In this document: positions 39,622 through 51,300 of the stretch, one piece after another
Layout of the letters: each line of letters begins with the position of its first letter
Numbering within the stretch: position 1 is the first letter of the stretch
NCBI GenBank assembly: GCA_003554965.1
Contig: PWHR01000078.1
Coordinates: 49,722 to 113,721, forward strand
Length of the DNA: 64,000 bases
Reading direction: 5' to 3'
Source: Thermoplasmata archaeon
Lineage (GTDB): Archaea > Thermoplasmatota > Thermoplasmata > Halarchaeoplasmatales > Halarchaeoplasmataceae
Translations under genes and position numbers: made by a program
Notes under the pieces: generated by a model
The model's database searches: none
What the model was told of the DNA's origin: nothing
What the model saw: the letters and a program-made list of their open reading frames with translations, nothing else

Positions 39622-40683
39622 TTATAATTCAGTGAATCCACCTAGATCTCTTTCTATATCTTCATAGACGGGCTCGCCAACCAACATATCATATATTTCA
39701 TCCGCTTTTTCCTCAGTATCTATACCAGTGAACTCTTCAGGGTACAGGACAGATCCAACGTGATAGGAATTGGCTAGTACTGTTCCGTAGTTTATATGAT
39801 GCCAGTTGTACGGAAGTATACCATATAGATTTCCTTTTTGGAACGCCTTTATCTCTTGATAAACCGAGCTATTCAGGTCGATCACGTCTTCGCTGTAACT
39901 GCCCATGTCTACAAAAACTATCTCGGGATCCCATTCTAATATGGCTTCTTTGTTTACCATCGCATGATCTGTGCCCAATCCTTCAGCGACATTTTTTGCG
40001 CCTGCAAATTAGAAGGGGGCGTAATCGCCGTACGTACTTCTTAGATCATGGGTCCCCCTATGTAATACACCTCCAACATAGACATCAGATTTGTCTTCTG
40101 AAGGGATATCTTTCGTTCTACTTTGAATGTCTTCAATAGTCGAATCTATATAATCTATTATTTCGTCGGCTCTGTCCTCTCTGTCTAATACCTCACCTAT
40201 CAACTCTAAGCTACCATATAACTCGTCTCTATTCTCTACAAGGTCACCGATACTCAAATCTATCGTAGGGATGCCGGTCCGTTCCTGATAATCATCGGCT
40301 TCTTCAGCAGAAGACGCCCGAAAGATTATATCTGGTTCATGAGCGGTGATGAGTTCCATATCTCCTCCGTGTATAGGACCTATCGATTCATGTTCCGATA
40401 ATTGAGAATTTGCATACGCGTATGGTCTCCCAGTTGGGTCTCCTTGTTCATACTCCTCCACGCCTGCAAGTAGCTCTGTGGCTTCCATATACGCTATTAG
40501 CCTCATACATCCAGAACCTACTGCTGCGATACTTTCTACATCTTCAGGAACCTCGACTTCACGACCTGCCATGTCCGTGACTTGAATAGTTTCTACGTCT
40601 TCGTCTTGGTTATCTATACATCCTGCACTTATCACCGATATCAAAAGGATCGATACCATCAATATCGCTATTTTACTTTTCAT
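39622..40683 (-). pseudogene. ABC substrate-binding lipoprotein gene with one in-frame stop
   Basis: Two in-frame pieces, 40683-40009 (224 codons) and 40008-39622, are separated only by TAA at 40009-40011 between APF and FAGAKNVAEGLG. Apart from that codon the protein is complete: lipobox VISAGC near residue 22, VTDMAGREVEVPEDVESIAA, YEQGDPTGRPYA, and after the stop MVNKEAILEWDPEIVFVD. It is a class III periplasmic-binding protein for FecCD importers. A real nonsense mutation, readthrough, or an assembly error are all possible; the adjacent transporter genes are intact, which leans toward the last two or a very recent mutation. Confidence 0.75.
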
Positions 40684-41384
40684 TTTCCATCACCTCTAAC
40701 TTTTATGCCATGACCGTCAAGTTCAAAATATTCCTTATCACCGCAGAGTAAGCATAAGATCTCTCCATCTTCCTTTACAGTTCTAGTACTCATAACACTT
40801 TCTCCGCAGCGATCACATGTGTAACTCTCGTGTATAGGCGCGTATCCTGGTATTTCAACGCTTTTGTTTTCGATCTTGAAGAGTTCGTCGCTATTTATGT
40901 CCATGATATGGTGAGAAACTTTTTTTCCCAGTTCTGAAAACTTATTCTTTTGTTTTTCAGTAGCTTCTCTTTCAGTCACGACTTTTTCGAAGAGTTCTTG
41001 ATACTCTGGAAACTCACTATTCCACCGGTATCTAGCATCTTTTTTAGGTATGATTCTTAAGCCTTCACCGTTTCTTTTCGTAAAAGTTACTGCGGTCTTA
41101 CCTAAGTCTTTGAATATCAATGAATTGTTGCCAAAGGAGCAACCTGTAACGATTTGAACTCCATCGGTTGAACAGTTGTTTGTCTCAACGACGGCTAGAA
41201 TTTCTTCCATACCCTCTGATTCGATATCCATCTTTTTGATAGCGGTGTAGGAGGATTTCACCCCAAAAGCGAGTCCAGGACAATAGTGCCCGTGTAAGAG
41301 GGCGGCTTTATCCAAAAGAGTATGTAGATCACCAATTTTTATCAAGCTATATATCTCAGTACGGGGTGAATCAGACTTTGCCAT
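40680..41384 (-). CDS. FmdE-family protein with C-terminal zinc ribbon
   Basis: About 234 residues. FmdE domain: LLHGHYCPGLAFGVKSSY and VVETNNCSTDGVQIVTGCSFGN, holding the conserved His/Cys residues. The last 50 residues form a zinc ribbon, YTCDRCGESVMSTR to ILCLLCGD. FmdE proteins are named from molybdenum formylmethanofuran dehydrogenase operons, but many stand alone and bind metals. Here it leads an operon with a FecBCD-type importer and faces nikR, which hints at a metal-handling role. ATG 41384 is preferred because a TATA-like TATTAATAATCC lies about 32 bp upstream. Confidence 0.8.
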   Translation of the reverse strand: MAKSDSPRTEIYSLIKIGDLHTLLDKAALLHGHYCPGLAFGVKSSYTAIKKMDIESEGMEEILAVVETNNCSTDGVQIVTGCSFGNNSLIFKDLGKTAVTFTKRNGEGLRIIPKKDARYRWNSEFPEYQELFEKVVTEREATEKQKNKFSELGKKVSHHIMDINSDELFKIENKSVEIPGYAPIHESYTCDRCGESVMSTRTVKEDGEILCLLCGDKEYFELDGHGIKVRGDGK

Positions 41385-41435
41385 TGTATCTACGAGGTGA
41401 ACCACACAGGATTATTAATACTTTTTCTTTTTTAG

Positions 41436-41464
41436 TAACACGATTGGCATAGTAATTTGTTACA
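41436..41464. promoter_or_regulatory. Candidate NikR operator
   Basis: GTAACA (41436-41441) and TGTTAC (41459-41464) form a 6-bp inverted repeat spaced by 17 bases, like the widely spaced half sites of NikR operators (GTATGA-N16-TCATAC in E. coli). It lies between the fmdE-like TATA box and the nikR TATA box (AATTTATTAAAC, about 41501-41512). Confidence 0.45.
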
Positions 41465-41537
41465 AGTAATACTACTTTCATGAATCGATTAACAAGAAAT
41501 TTATTAAACATAACATCCTTAACCTGTCTGATATACT

Positions 41538-41942
41538 ATGAATGACATTACGAGATTTGGAATTTCCATACCATCAAATCTTATGGAGGAATTCGACAAA
41601 AAAATAGAAGAGAAAATGTACACGAACAGGTCTGAAGCAATAAGAGACTTGATTCGAGATTTTCTCGTAAAAGAAAAATGGGAAGAATCTGATGAGGAAG
41701 TTTATGGTTCCCTCACCCTTATATACGATCACGAACAAAAGGGTATTTCAGATAAGCTCACTGAAATACAGCACGAAGATCACACACATATAGTTTCAAC
41801 CATGCATATACATCTTGATAAACACAACTGCATGGAGACTATGGCGATCAAAGGTAGACCTCAAGATATAAGAAAGATAGCCGACAGGTTGAAAAGTACG
41901 AAAGGAGTTAAACACGGAAAATTGATGATGACTTCTATTTGA
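41538..41942 (+). CDS. nikR: Nickel-responsive regulator NikR
   Basis: 134 residues, the usual length. Ribbon-helix-helix domain at the start ([35 protein letters not shown]). The ACT-like metal domain has the Ni ligands in [20 protein letters not shown]: one His, then His-x-His and Cys. It binds DNA when loaded with nickel and normally represses nickel uptake. Divergent from the FmdE/FecBCD-type operon. Nickel need in this genome is explained by CooS. Confidence 0.92.
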   Translation: MNDITRFGISIPSNLMEEFDKKIEEKMYTNRSEAIRDLIRDFLVKEKWEESDEEVYGSLTLIYDHEQKGISDKLTEIQHEDHTHIVSTMHIHLDKHNCMETMAIKGRPQDIRKIADRLKSTKGVKHGKLMMTSI

Positions 41943-42138
41943 TAGGGAGGAGTATCACAAAAACACTGATCACATTGAAAGTACATCATAATAGGTCAAC
42001 TATAGTATCAAAAAGAAATATGATAGAAATCTATCTAATACAACGGTCCATGCCATCGAGGTCTTCGATAATTTGACTATCTTCTCTTTTAACTCTAAAT
42101 GGTTAATATTCAGCGGAGCTACGTGATAAGTATTATGT

Positions 42139-42312
42139 TTGAAAAAGAAAGAACTCTCTTACGCTGACGCTATACATCTCACTACTGCGATATTGAGTGA
42201 TAGCGAAACATTATATTCTAGCGATCCTGATTTCGAAGATATAGATGAAATAAAACTAAGATACTGTGAGCTCTTGTGGAATTTAGATGTTCTTGAAGGA
42301 TTTTTCAATTAA
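42139..42312 (+). pseudogene. PIN-domain (VapC-like) C-terminal fragment
   Basis: The frame reads LSYADAIHLTTAI then ETLYSSDPDFEDIDEIKL and ends GFFN. YADAIHLTTA and the SSDPDFEDI segment are the last two acidic motifs of PIN ribonucleases (VapC toxins). The first half with the other catalytic Asp is missing, and the bases before it (41943-42138) hold only stop-rich remnants. A dead toxin gene between nikR and the surface protease. Confidence 0.6.
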
Positions 42313-42323
42313 TCTTATTTTCA

Positions 42324-45300
42324 CTATTTACTATTTTGATGGGAGGATTCATGAGATCTTGTTTTCTCAGAACTCTCCTCTTTTATAATAATGTTTCTTT
42401 TATTTAATATGAAAAAGATAACAATAAGAATTAGAATTAATATCAATAGTGTTAGTGCTATCCTAGAGGGTAAACGAGTCGAGATCTCTACTTCGTCATC
42501 CTTTTCGAATATGATCGTTATTTCTCTGTCCTCGTATATATCTATCGTTATATCTTCATCTACAGTTGAATTTATATTTTTATCATCTTCCCATCCCTTC
42601 AATCTCCAGCCTTCATTTGGCTCTGCTCGGATCACTACTTCATCATTTCTTTCATAGGTGTGCGTTCCTACTGATGGGTAAGTGGTGCCCTCGCCTTCTA
42701 CTTTTATGGTCAGTTCACACTCTAAATATTTTATATCAATCTGCTCAGTATCACTATCATCCTCGCTCTTCACTGTTAAATTATAATTTAAATCGCTGTC
42801 TCCAATCTCAGTTCGCCAATTGATAATTTCGATGGTTGATGATCCTCCATCTAAGTTGACCTGAATTGATTCTAATTCGTGTTCATCGTGGTCGTATAGC
42901 TTTATCTCCTGTGTATTTGAAACCTCCCCGATATTTTTTACATGAACCGTTACATTCAGCTCTTTAGTCTCCCTTATAGGAGAGCTAGTCTCAATAATAT
43001 CTACTTTAAAAACATCTTCTTTAACAAAGTTAGCTGTGATAGATTTATTTTTGACTACCTCTATGGTTTCATCCGTATATCTAGAAGTCAAATCTCCAGT
43101 CCAGTTCTCAAAAATCCAATCTTCATCTGGGGATGCGTGGAGATCTGCTAAATGATCAAACTTGAGCTCTTTGCTGCCTGATTCGACGTACCATTCTCCA
43201 TCGATTAAAATTTCTCCTTCACCGTTTATAGACCATTCTAAAGTGAAATTTTCTCTTTGAAAATTCGCGCACATGGTTATGTCTTTGGCAGGCATCTCTA
43301 ATGATACGGCCTTATCGTCGCTGTATTCATATCCATCCCATTCAACAAAATTCCATCCATGTTCCGATTCAGCCTCAAGTTCAATATTATCTAAGTAAGT
43401 TATCATATGTTTTTCTTCACCATAGTTCATTTCGTTTCCCTCTCCTTCTAGAATTATCTCTAATTCATACACATCTTTCTCAAAGTAAGCGCTCATCACT
43501 ATATCAGCAGAAGGCATCTCGAAGGTGACTGTTTTATCCTTAGAACTTTCATACCCCCTCCATTCGACGAATTTCCATCCAGTATCAGATTCAGCTTTAA
43601 GCTCTACATCTTCATCATACTCTATAACTTGGGTTCCTTCATCATAATTGGTTTCAGACCCCTCACCATCAATGATGATCTCCAATTTGTATTCTTGCAT
43701 TTCGAATCGAGCAGTCATTTTGATATTTTCGGCTGGCATTTCGAAGCTTACAGTCTCTTCATCAGATTTTTCATATCCTGTCCACTCGACGAACTCCCAT
43801 CCTTCATCTGATTCAGCATTAATCTCCACTTGTTCATCATGCTCTATGTTGTGTTCCCCTTCCCCATAGTTCAATTCTTCCCCTCCCCCTTCGATATAGA
43901 TAGAAAGTGTATAATCCTCACTCTCGAACTGAGCGGTCATGGTGATATCCTCATCAGGCATGTCAAAACTAACTTCCTTCTCTTGAGAAACCTCATAGCC
44001 AATCCATTCAACAAAATACCAACCATCTTTTGAACTCGCTTCTAGGATAATGGTTTCTTCATATTCAAATCCGTGTTCCCCTTCCCCATAGTTCAGCTCT
44101 TCTCCTTCGCCATCAATATCGATTGTGAGATTATATTCTTCCTTCTCAAAGTCCGCCGTCATAGTGATATCTTCAGCAGGCATGTCAAAGCTGACAACCT
44201 TGTCATCCGATGTTTCATACCCCGTCCACTCAATGAAATTCCACCCTTCTTCTGAACTAGCTTCCAACTCTACATTCTCACCATACTCTATTTCGTGAGT
44301 TCCCTCACCGTATTCTAACTCTTCTCCTTTACCATCTATGACAATCTCCAACTCATACTCTTCTTTCTCAAAATGAGCTGTCATGGTCACGTCTTCCGAT
44401 GGCATGTAGAAGCTAACATCTTTATCGGTTGAATCCTCATAACCTGTCCATTCTTCAAATTCCCAACTAGTATCTGACTCAGCTTCTAATGTTATACTTT
44501 CCTCGTACTCGAAGGTATGGATTCCTTCGCCATGATTGACTTCCGAACCTTCACCTTCTATTATAATCTCTAATTCGTAATCTTTTCTCTCAAATTCTGC
44601 CGTCATGGTGGTATCCTGAGATGGCATGTCAAAGCTAACTACTTTCTCATCGGTTTCTTCGTAACCTGTCCACTCAACAAATTCCCAACCATAACCAGAT
44701 TCTGCTTCTAACTCCACATATTCATCATACCCTATGTTATGTTCACCTTCCCCGTAGTTCAACTCTTCTCCTTCGCCATCAATATCCACTGTTAGAGTAT
44801 GATCTTTAGTCTCAAATTCTGCCGTCATGGTGATATCTTCAGCAGGCATATCAAAGCTGACAACTTTCTCATCCGATGTTTCATACCCCGTCCACTCAAT
44901 GAAATTCCACCCTTCTTCTGAACTAGCTTCTAACTCTACCTGCTCATCGAACTCTATCTCGTGATTTCCTTCACCGTAATTTTGCTCTTCTCCTTCACCA
45001 TCAATGTCTATAGCTATGGTGTATTCTTCCTTCTTGAACTGAGCCGTCAGTTCTTTATTTTGGTTCATCTCAACAGTGATATCGGGTTCGGCTTCGTATT
45101 TCTCATCATTTATTTCATCGAACCACTCTGAAAACAGCCAACCATCATCAGGTATAGCGTTCAAGTCGGCTTCTTCACCGTGTGTATAATTGAAAGTCTC
45201 AGGCAGATCTTCCGGCCCGTACCACTCTCCATCTACGTAAACTTCTCCTTCATCGTCCTCCGCTGTATCTATCGTTAGCTCGTTCTCTTCCTCCTCAAAG

Positions 45301-48300
45301 TGGGCTGTCATGGTGATATCTTGAGATGGCATATTGAAATTGTTCGTTTTCTCATCGGACTCTTCGTAACCTGTCCACTCATCAAACTCCCAACCTTCTT
45401 CAGGATCAGCTTCTAGAGTTATGCTTTCATTCGCTTCGAAAGTATGTGTGCCCTCTCCGTAGTTGATCTCTGATCCTTCACCTTCTGTCTCTATGATGAG
45501 TTCGTAGGTTTCATATGCCTGATGCTCCCAATCCAACTTCGGATAATCAATACCTTCTTCGATAAACCAAGTCTCATTATCATAACTCTCCTTTGTTTCA
45601 ATATCCCAGGGCTTTTCTAAATTATCATAATCTTCCCAATTAATTTCGTTGTACAGTTCTATCTTTTTCATATCTTCTTCGGGTGCATCGGTACATCTTC
45701 CAATCATTGTAGGATCACCCCCTCCGATAAAGTCTAGTCCTGCCCTTTCAAGCGAGAAAGAGTCTATTACATCAGAATTAGTATAACCTATTAGGCCGCC
45801 GACACTCTCTTCACCAGTTATATTGCCAGTAGCGTAACAGTTTTCAAAATGAGTAGAACCACTTCCTATAAGACCACCGACACGGTTTACACCAGTTACA
45901 TTGCCAGTAGCGTAACAGTTTTTAATATTAACACCAAAAGTTCCACCAACTAGACCGCCAATCGTTTCCCCACCAACAGTACCATGTAATCCAAGTCCCG
46001 TTACATCTACAGTAGAATAACATCCTTCTATTATGTGGTGATAACGAGAGAAACCAATCAGACCACCAACCCACCTATCTCCTTTCACTTCGCCATTTAC
46101 ATAGCAGTCTGTCACATCAGTATATTCAGAATACCCAATCAAGCCACCAGTACCTTCCCTAGTTTCTGTGTATACATCAACATCAACTAGACTAAGATTT
46201 TTTATTTCGATTTTTTCATAACTTTCTCCTTTATATGAGCCGAACATACCAATATGCTCCTCTTTGGGTCTCTCGATAACCAAATTTTTTATTTCATAAC
46301 CTTGACCGTCGAAGCCTCCTCTAAACGCATATACTCTATCATCATATCTACCGCCTTCACCTATAGGATTCCAACCTTTACCAGTATTTGCATGAGTGGA
46401 GGCAAAATCATAATAGCCGTCCGTGTTTTCATCTAAATCTGAGATCAATTCGTAGTGAGCTGTTAGGTTTTTTCTGATATTATCCAATTGAATCCAATTC
46501 TCTATCTGGTATGGGTCTTCTTCGGTTCCAAGGCCACCTTGTAAAGAAACTGTCACAGTCTTATCTTGATCCAGAGTGATATCCCTACCCGTAACTCTAT
46601 CATCTTTTTCAGCGATGATGAGATGGTCGTCCTCGTAGATCGTGTATTCTACTTGACCGTCTGAATCTGTTGTCCCCTCATAACTGCCCACCTCTACATC
46701 CGCCCCTTCAACTGAGTCTCCTTCAGCGTCTTTCACTATTACGGTCAAGTTATGATCCTCGATCATCTCATATTCGATACCCTGAACTTTGAGTTGCTTC
46801 CCTGCATCCACATTTTGCAAGATCGGATAACCGTCGTCTAACGGATAAAGACCTGTGCCAGCTATCCTTTCACCTTCTGCAACAGCACTCCATCTCTCAT
46901 AGAGTGCCATATTATCCGTTGCTTCGACGCCTATCATCTCAGTCGTGTTCAGCCCAGTTCCGCCGTCACTTTCATCTTGTCCAGTTGTTTGAACATCCCA
47001 ATAAGAATTCTCCAAGCTGTAAAGGCTATCCCATTGATAACCTATGAGACCACCTGCATTTTCTCCTGGACTCACCTCACCCGCGGCATAAGAATCCTTT
47101 ACAGTTCCTTTATTAGTGCGTGCTATAACACCACCAGTATCTTCCTCTCCGTTCACATCGCCAAGAGCGTAAGAATCCCCGACAAAACCTTCTGAAAAGG
47201 ATATAAATCCAACTAGTCCCCCAGCGATCTCGTTTTCACTCGTAACGTTACCAGCCGCTAACGACTCTTTTATCACGCCTGTATTCGTACCTACAAGTCC
47301 ACCCACTGCAAAAGACTCTTCTCTACCGATAACTTCTGCAGAAGAGTAAGAATATTCAAGTCTCGAATCTTCAAAATAACGGCTTCCATAAACCCTACTT
47401 ATTAAGCCTCCAGTTCCAAAGTCTCTTCTCAATCTCCCTTGGTCTTTGAAACCGCCTTCTATAGTCCCACTTGAATAACATCTTTTTACAGTGCTGTTTC
47501 CTCCCAAATCGGCTAAAGCAGCAGTGAGAAATCCTCCTACGATCTCTACATCTACGAGTTCTAGATCTTTGATTTCAGATGAAACGACATCTCCAAAAAG
47601 ACTCACAAAATCTTCATCCTCTCTATTTACGTTTAGGTCGCTGATGGTATGTTCATTACCATCAAATATACCTGTAAATCTTTCTCCAAGCTCACCTATA
47701 GGTTCCCATCCTTTACCGCCGTTAGCGGTTTCTGAAGCGTAGTCCTGATAACCATCAGTTTCGCTATCCAGATCGCTTTGAAGTTCGTAATGATTTATCA
47801 CTTCTTGACATTGATTACGTATATAGTCCAGATGATGCCAGTTATACAGCTCGTAAGGATTGTCTTCAGTTCCTAGACCGACAGGTTTTTCACTGATCTC
47901 ATCTAGAATGACCGATACATCTTTATCTTCAGCTATCGTGATATTTGTTTGACCTAATCCACTTTCTTTCCTAGCCTCGATATCATATTTGCCTTCGTAG
48001 AGGACAAAAATGGCTTCACCTTCTGAATCCGTGGTACCTATTTCAAAGGTTTCTCCATATATTTTCACTTCAGCTTCTTCTGAAGGAACTTCCTCCCCAT
48101 CTTCGACTATTACTGTTAGACTATACTCCTCTCTGATATCAGTGGTCAAAGTTACCGTTTTATCTTCATCTAAAGTAATCTCTTTAGAATCCTCGTAATA
48201 GCCTAGCTTGTTCGCAGTGATTGTATGGTCTCCCTCGATCGTTGTGAATTCAGAATGGCCATGTGAATCCGTCAACTTCTTCCACCCTTCGAGTTCAACC

Positions 48301-51300
48301 TTAGCATCTTCAATAGGCTCTTCTTCCTCATCCTGTACTATAACCGTTAGATCATATTCATCATATATCTCTCCTATATCTATATCCTGAATCCCTATCT
48401 GTTTCTCCACATCTATGCTCTGTAGAATCGGATAGCCGTCCTCTTCAGGAGCGATACCACTCTCGCCTATCTCCCTGTTAGCTTCCACTACATACCATTT
48501 CTCTCCGAAGTCCAAGTCCAAATTTTGAGTAGCTGACGCTCCCTGCATATCCGGAGTCGTTAAACCTTCACCTCCTTCACTATCTTCCCGCTCAGACGTC
48601 AGGATGTCCCAATAGGAATGGTTAACGTTATAATAAGGTGGTATGTCTTCTTGCTCACCGATCAAACCCCCTAGTTGCGCTTCTCTCCAATATGGATTCG
48701 GTGAACTTGCATCTATTTCACTTAAAATGTTCTCTTCGTCTTTATCATATCTATCAGTACTTCCTTCGTTTATTTCAACCGAACCTATCGAATAAGCATT
48801 GTTGAGTGAAAAATCCTCCCTAAAACTGCTTTTACCGATCAAACCACCGATACTCTCACTTTCAGATTCCCCCGATACTTCAGCCAAAGAGTATACGTTT
48901 TCATGATCTCCAGAGCTGATTTCTCCTGTCAAACCACCTACATTTACTGCTCCAACTGTTTCCACTTGATCTATTTTACCGGCGGAAAAAGATTCATTGA
49001 TCTGGGCATCGTCACCACTTTCCGCGACTAATCCTCCCGTGTTGATATGCCCCATCAAATCACCATCAAAATAGGACTTAGAGATATTCCCGAGATTGAA
49101 CGAAGCTATACCTCCACTTTCGATGAATCCGGCATCTATCAACTCTATCTCGCCAGTTACGGAAGATCTTTCTATATCTCCTAAATTCACAGCTGTTAAA
49201 CCAGCAACATATCTTCCATCGAAAACATCACCTGTCCAACGAATTTTACCCTCGAAACCCACGTTCTCTATTTTTCCATAGTTCAAACCAGTTAGACCGG
49301 TTGCATGATATGTATTTTCGATATAGCTATTTGTGAAGGACACATTTCTTACAACTCCGTCATACCCTATAATATGTAGTAAAGAGACATAGCCCTCATG
49401 ATCTCTATCGATATGAAGTCCGTCTAATTCGTGACCAGCTCCCTCTAAAGTTCCTTCAAACCCAACGTCAAAATCATCTAGACCTGCAGTTTTAAAGCCT
49501 CTTCCTTCGTACCAATCCTCGGTCTCAGACATATCGATATCGTTATCCACTATGTAATCCGAGTCAAGGTCTTCTGCTAACCACTGTACTTCTTTTGCAG
49601 TGGTCAAGATATAAGCTTCTTCCTCTTCATCCCATTGTGGTTCAGGTGGAGCAGTCCAGAGATCGTGTACATCACCATAAAATTCGCCCTCTTCCGTCTC
49701 AGAAATCGCTTTGTACTCATAGCAAGTCATGGCATCGAGTCCATCTATAGAAATAACGAATGTTCCTTCTTCATTAATCGTTGTTCTTTCAGTTTCGTTC
49801 CACTCCGTTTCACCTTTCTCACGATACCTGAAAAATACCTCTGCATTATCTGGATGTAAATAGGTGACTTCGCCTTTCAACTCTGCACTTTCGCCTTGAA
49901 TTTCATCAGGGTCTCTCGTTTCAATTTCTATATCTGCAAAAGTTATTAATGAAACTACACCTTCTGAATCCTCTCCCTCTACGGTCAATTTGTATTCGTA
50001 TTCAGTTTCACTTTCTAGACCGGTAAGTTCCTCGTAAATAGTTTGCGGTTCAGATATAGTTTGTTCTTCAGTCTCATCCCATTCATCCTCTCCCTCTTTC
50101 CTGTACTTGAAAAAAACATCTACTTCATCTTCCTCTTCAAATACAGCACTTGTAACTCTTCCTCTAATAGTTGCATTATGTTTGGTGATGTTTTCGGGTT
50201 GTAGAGGATAGAAATCCGTACAGTATGCTACTGCTTTTTGAGCATCTATTATGCCGTGACCATAACGTGTATTCTTTTCTTCGCCTAGATTTTCTCCCGC
50301 CTCGTAATAATCAGCCGTTTCTGATAAAAAATCATATATCTCATCAACCGAAAGTTCTGGATTAACTGAAAACATCAACGCTATAGTACCGGCTACATGC
50401 GGAGCTGCCATCGAAGTCCCAGACCAGCTCGCATAATCTTCATCTGGGACCGCAGAGAAAACATCAACACCAGGGGCAGAAAAATCCGGCCTCACATACT
50501 CTTCTGGAATTTCATCCCTATCATGGTCATCCTCATCGATTATCCTTCCGCTGCTGAAATCAGCGATATCATCGTCGTCTTCAGTGGCACCGATTGAAAA
50601 CGACTCATATATCGCCGCCGGACTACCTATGGTCTTTTCGCCGTCATTACCCGAGGACGAGACCGGTACAACTCCAGCTTCTATTGAATTTTTTACAGGT
50701 TCCTCAAAATTCTCGTCATAACCACCTATACCCCATGACATCGAATGAACATGTGCTCTATAATCCTCAACATCACCACCATACTTTTCGTGAAGAGGTT
50801 CTCCGTACCGATCATGAGGTTCTATGGCCCATTCCATCCCACCTAGTAACTGGGCAAAACTTCCACTACCGTGAGGTAATGTCAAGGCGTGCATCAGATC
50901 AGATTCTGGAGCCACGCCTATATGGGTCCCGCTGGCATCGCCTCCTAATACCGTTCCAGAACAGTGTGTTCCGTGGCCGTGGGTGTCATGTGGGGTTGAG
51001 TCTTCAACTGCAGAACCGGTACTATCGAACTCAATCCAACCGCCCGTATGATGATCATCATCTTCCAAATTGATCATCTTATCTTCTAAGTCCGGATGAT
51101 CGATATCGGCGCCTGTATCGGATACTGCCACTCTAACATCACTGCCCTTGATCCCAGAATCCCATACCTCATCAGCGTTTATCCTATCTAAACCCCATGT
51201 CAGATCATCATCGGAAGTCGTTGAAGATGAATCGAGATCACGATCGGAGACGATATCAGAATCTGAAGAAAGATGGTCATGGTCGATTTTTTCTTCTGGC

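Noticed and set aside
50594..51073. Plus-strand open frame of 159 codons inside the giant protease gene
   Set aside because: It lies opposite the catalytic domain of a clear subtilase; its composition is a by-product of the acidic coding strand. The same holds for the 224-codon frame opposite 55342-56016 and many others.
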